64,000 nt of DNA from Microbacterium nanhaiense. Its GTDB lineage: Bacteria; Actinomycetota; Actinomycetes; Actinomycetales; Microbacteriaceae. The position numbers were made by a program, and so were the translations under genes. This document shows positions 62,908 through 64,000 of this stretch, in pieces. Location: the NCBI RefSeq assembly GCF_014646015.1, contig NZ_BMMQ01000005.1:124001-188000 (forward strand), in the 5' to 3' direction. Below the pieces are notes generated by a model. It made no database searches, was not told the origin of the DNA, and was given only the letters and a program-made list of their open reading frames with translations. Every line of letters starts with the position of its first letter. Within the stretch, counting starts at the first letter, position 1.

Positions 62908-64000
62908 ATGAACGACAACACCACCTGGCAGGGCATGCAGTTCGGCCTGATGAGCGTGAGCGACATCACGCGCAACCCCCTCACGGGCGAGACGCCCAGC
63001 GAGGCGCAGCGCATTCGCGACGTCGTGACGATCGCCAAGCACGCCGAGGACGCGGGCCTCGACGTCTTCGCCATCGGCGAGCACCACAACCCGCCGTTCT
63101 TCTCGTCGTCGCCGACGACGACCCTGGCGTACATCGCGGCGCAGACCGAGCGCCTGCTCGTCTCGACCTCGACGACGCTGATCACGACGAACGACCCCGT
63201 GCGCATCGCGGAGGACTACGCGATGCTCCAGCACCTATCGGGTGGCCGGATGGACCTCATGATGGGTCGCGGCAACACCGGCCCCGTGTACCCATGGTTC
63301 GGCAAGGACATCCGTCAGGGCCTGCCGCTGGCGATCGAGAACTACCAGCTCCTGCACCGCCTGTGGCGCGAGGACGTCGTCGACTTCGAGGGCAAGTTCC
63401 GCACGGCCCTCAACGGCTTCACCTCGACGCCGCGCCCGCTCGACGATGTCGCGCCGTTCGTCTGGCACGGATCCATCCGCACGCCCGAGATCGCCGAGCA
63501 GGCCGCGTACTACGGCGACGGCTTCTTCGCGAACAACATCTTCTGGCCGAAGGAGCACTACCAGCGCCTCATCAGCCTCTACCGCCAGCGCTATGCCCAC
63601 TACGGGCACGGCACGCCCGAGCAGGCGATCGTCGGCCTCGGCGGGCAGGCGTTCATGGCGAAGAACTCGCAGGATGCGATCGATCAGTTCCGCCCGTTCT
63701 TCAACGCCGCACCGGTCTACGGCAACGGTCCCTCGATGGAGGACTTCACCGAGATGACCCCGCTCACGGTCGGCTCGCCGCAGCAGGTCATCGACCGCTA
63801 CGCCGCGATGCGCGACTACTACGGCGACTACCAGCGCCAGCTGTTCCTCGTCGACCACGCGGGCCTGCCGCTGAAGATGGTGCTCGAGCAGATCGACTTC
63901 CTCGGTCAGGACGTCGTACCGGTGCTGCGGCGCGAGCTGCAGAAGAACCGTCCCGCGAACGTGCCCGACGCGCCGACGCACGCCGCGCTCGTCAAGGCCA
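62908..64000 (+). CDS. LLM-class flavin-dependent oxidoreductase (3' end outside window)
   Basis: At least 364 residues of a luciferase-like monooxygenase fold: FGLMSVSDIT, AIGEHHNPPFFSSSP, LLVSTSTTLI, GRMDLMMGRGNTG and the C-terminal TVGSPQQVIDRY. It is longer than typical LLM proteins of 330-350 residues and is cut by the window end, still in frame, with no stop seen. The start at 62908 is chosen for its GGGGAG site 7 bases upstream; an ATG at 62887 is an alternative. The FMN/F420 substrate is unknown. Confidence 0.88.
   Translation, partial: MNDNTTWQGMQFGLMSVSDITRNPLTGETPSEAQRIRDVVTIAKHAEDAGLDVFAIGEHHNPPFFSSSPTTTLAYIAAQTERLLVSTSTTLITTNDPVRIAEDYAMLQHLSGGRMDLMMGRGNTGPVYPWFGKDIRQGLPLAIENYQLLHRLWREDVVDFEGKFRTALNGFTSTPRPLDDVAPFVWHGSIRTPEIAEQAAYYGDGFFANNIFWPKEHYQRLISLYRQRYAHYGHGTPEQAIVGLGGQAFMAKNSQDAIDQFRPFFNAAPVYGNGPSMEDFTEMTPLTVGSPQQVIDRYAAMRDYYGDYQRQLFLVDHAGLPLKMVLEQIDFLGQDVVPVLRRELQKNRPANVPDAPTHAALVKA

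Overview
The window is high-GC chromosomal DNA from an actinomycete, most likely family Microbacteriaceae (Microbacterium-like). The support is the gene order proS - nusA - ylxR - infB - rbfA - truB - ribF, an LldR/LldD pair, an Rv3654c-type Tad cluster next to topA, actinobacterial-style class A PBP with PASTA repeats, and many genes that look leaderless. I see no prophage, insertion sequence, CRISPR array or rRNA operon. One tRNA gene (Pro, anticodon CGG) and one riboswitch (guanidine-II) are present.

Layout. 1-4.5 kb: housekeeping metabolism (asd, mqo, tdk, galE). 4.6-10 kb: an accessory stretch with an AraC/VOC pair, an APH-fold phosphotransferase, and a divergent catabolic locus (DapA-like aldolase against MFS transporter plus nucleoside-hydrolase-like protein). 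10.4-17 kb: a reverse-strand six-gene operon joined by 4-5 base overlaps: NitT/TauT-type ABC transporter, acetyl-CoA synthetase, O-acetylhomoserine sulfhydrylase and a CoA-binding protein. This looks like sulfur uptake tied to methionine synthesis with acetate recycling. 17-19 kb: lactate regulator and dehydrogenase. 19-26.5 kb: tRNA-Pro, a small alarmone synthetase, a metallophosphoesterase, a class A PBP, DUF4177, RidA and a second acetyl-CoA synthetase. 26.7-33 kb: Tad/Flp-like cluster, topA, tmk. 33-34 kb: guanidine-II riboswitch with a paired SMR exporter. 34-44.7 kb: LLM oxidoreductase, proS, a large exported nuclease with chitin-binding modules, then the nusA-infB-rbfA translation cluster. 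44.9-53 kb: mutY, lipoprotein, elaA-like, truB, two membrane proteins, ribF, a SNF2 helicase and pfkA. 53-64 kb: a DUF559 protein, aspA, a phosphodiesterase, oligopeptidase B, an FAH-family enzyme, FKBP, an MFS exporter, rpsO and a truncated LLM oxidoreductase.

The most unusual content is between the genes. Four arrays of a palindromic unit repeat at exactly 63 bp (33.1, 53.3, 54.5 and 59.3 kb); two of them bracket the DUF559 nuclease-fold gene. A second hairpin family repeats at 101-102 bp (9.9-10.3 kb). Several gene ends carry very long perfect inverted repeats (arms of 16-32 bp) without a U-tract. The hexamer GGATCC is about ten times more frequent than base composition predicts, in all reading frames and in non-coding DNA. 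About twenty genes have a TANNNT -10 element 6-8 bases before the start codon, which indicates leaderless transcripts. In two divergent pairs the opposed -10 elements share their TA.
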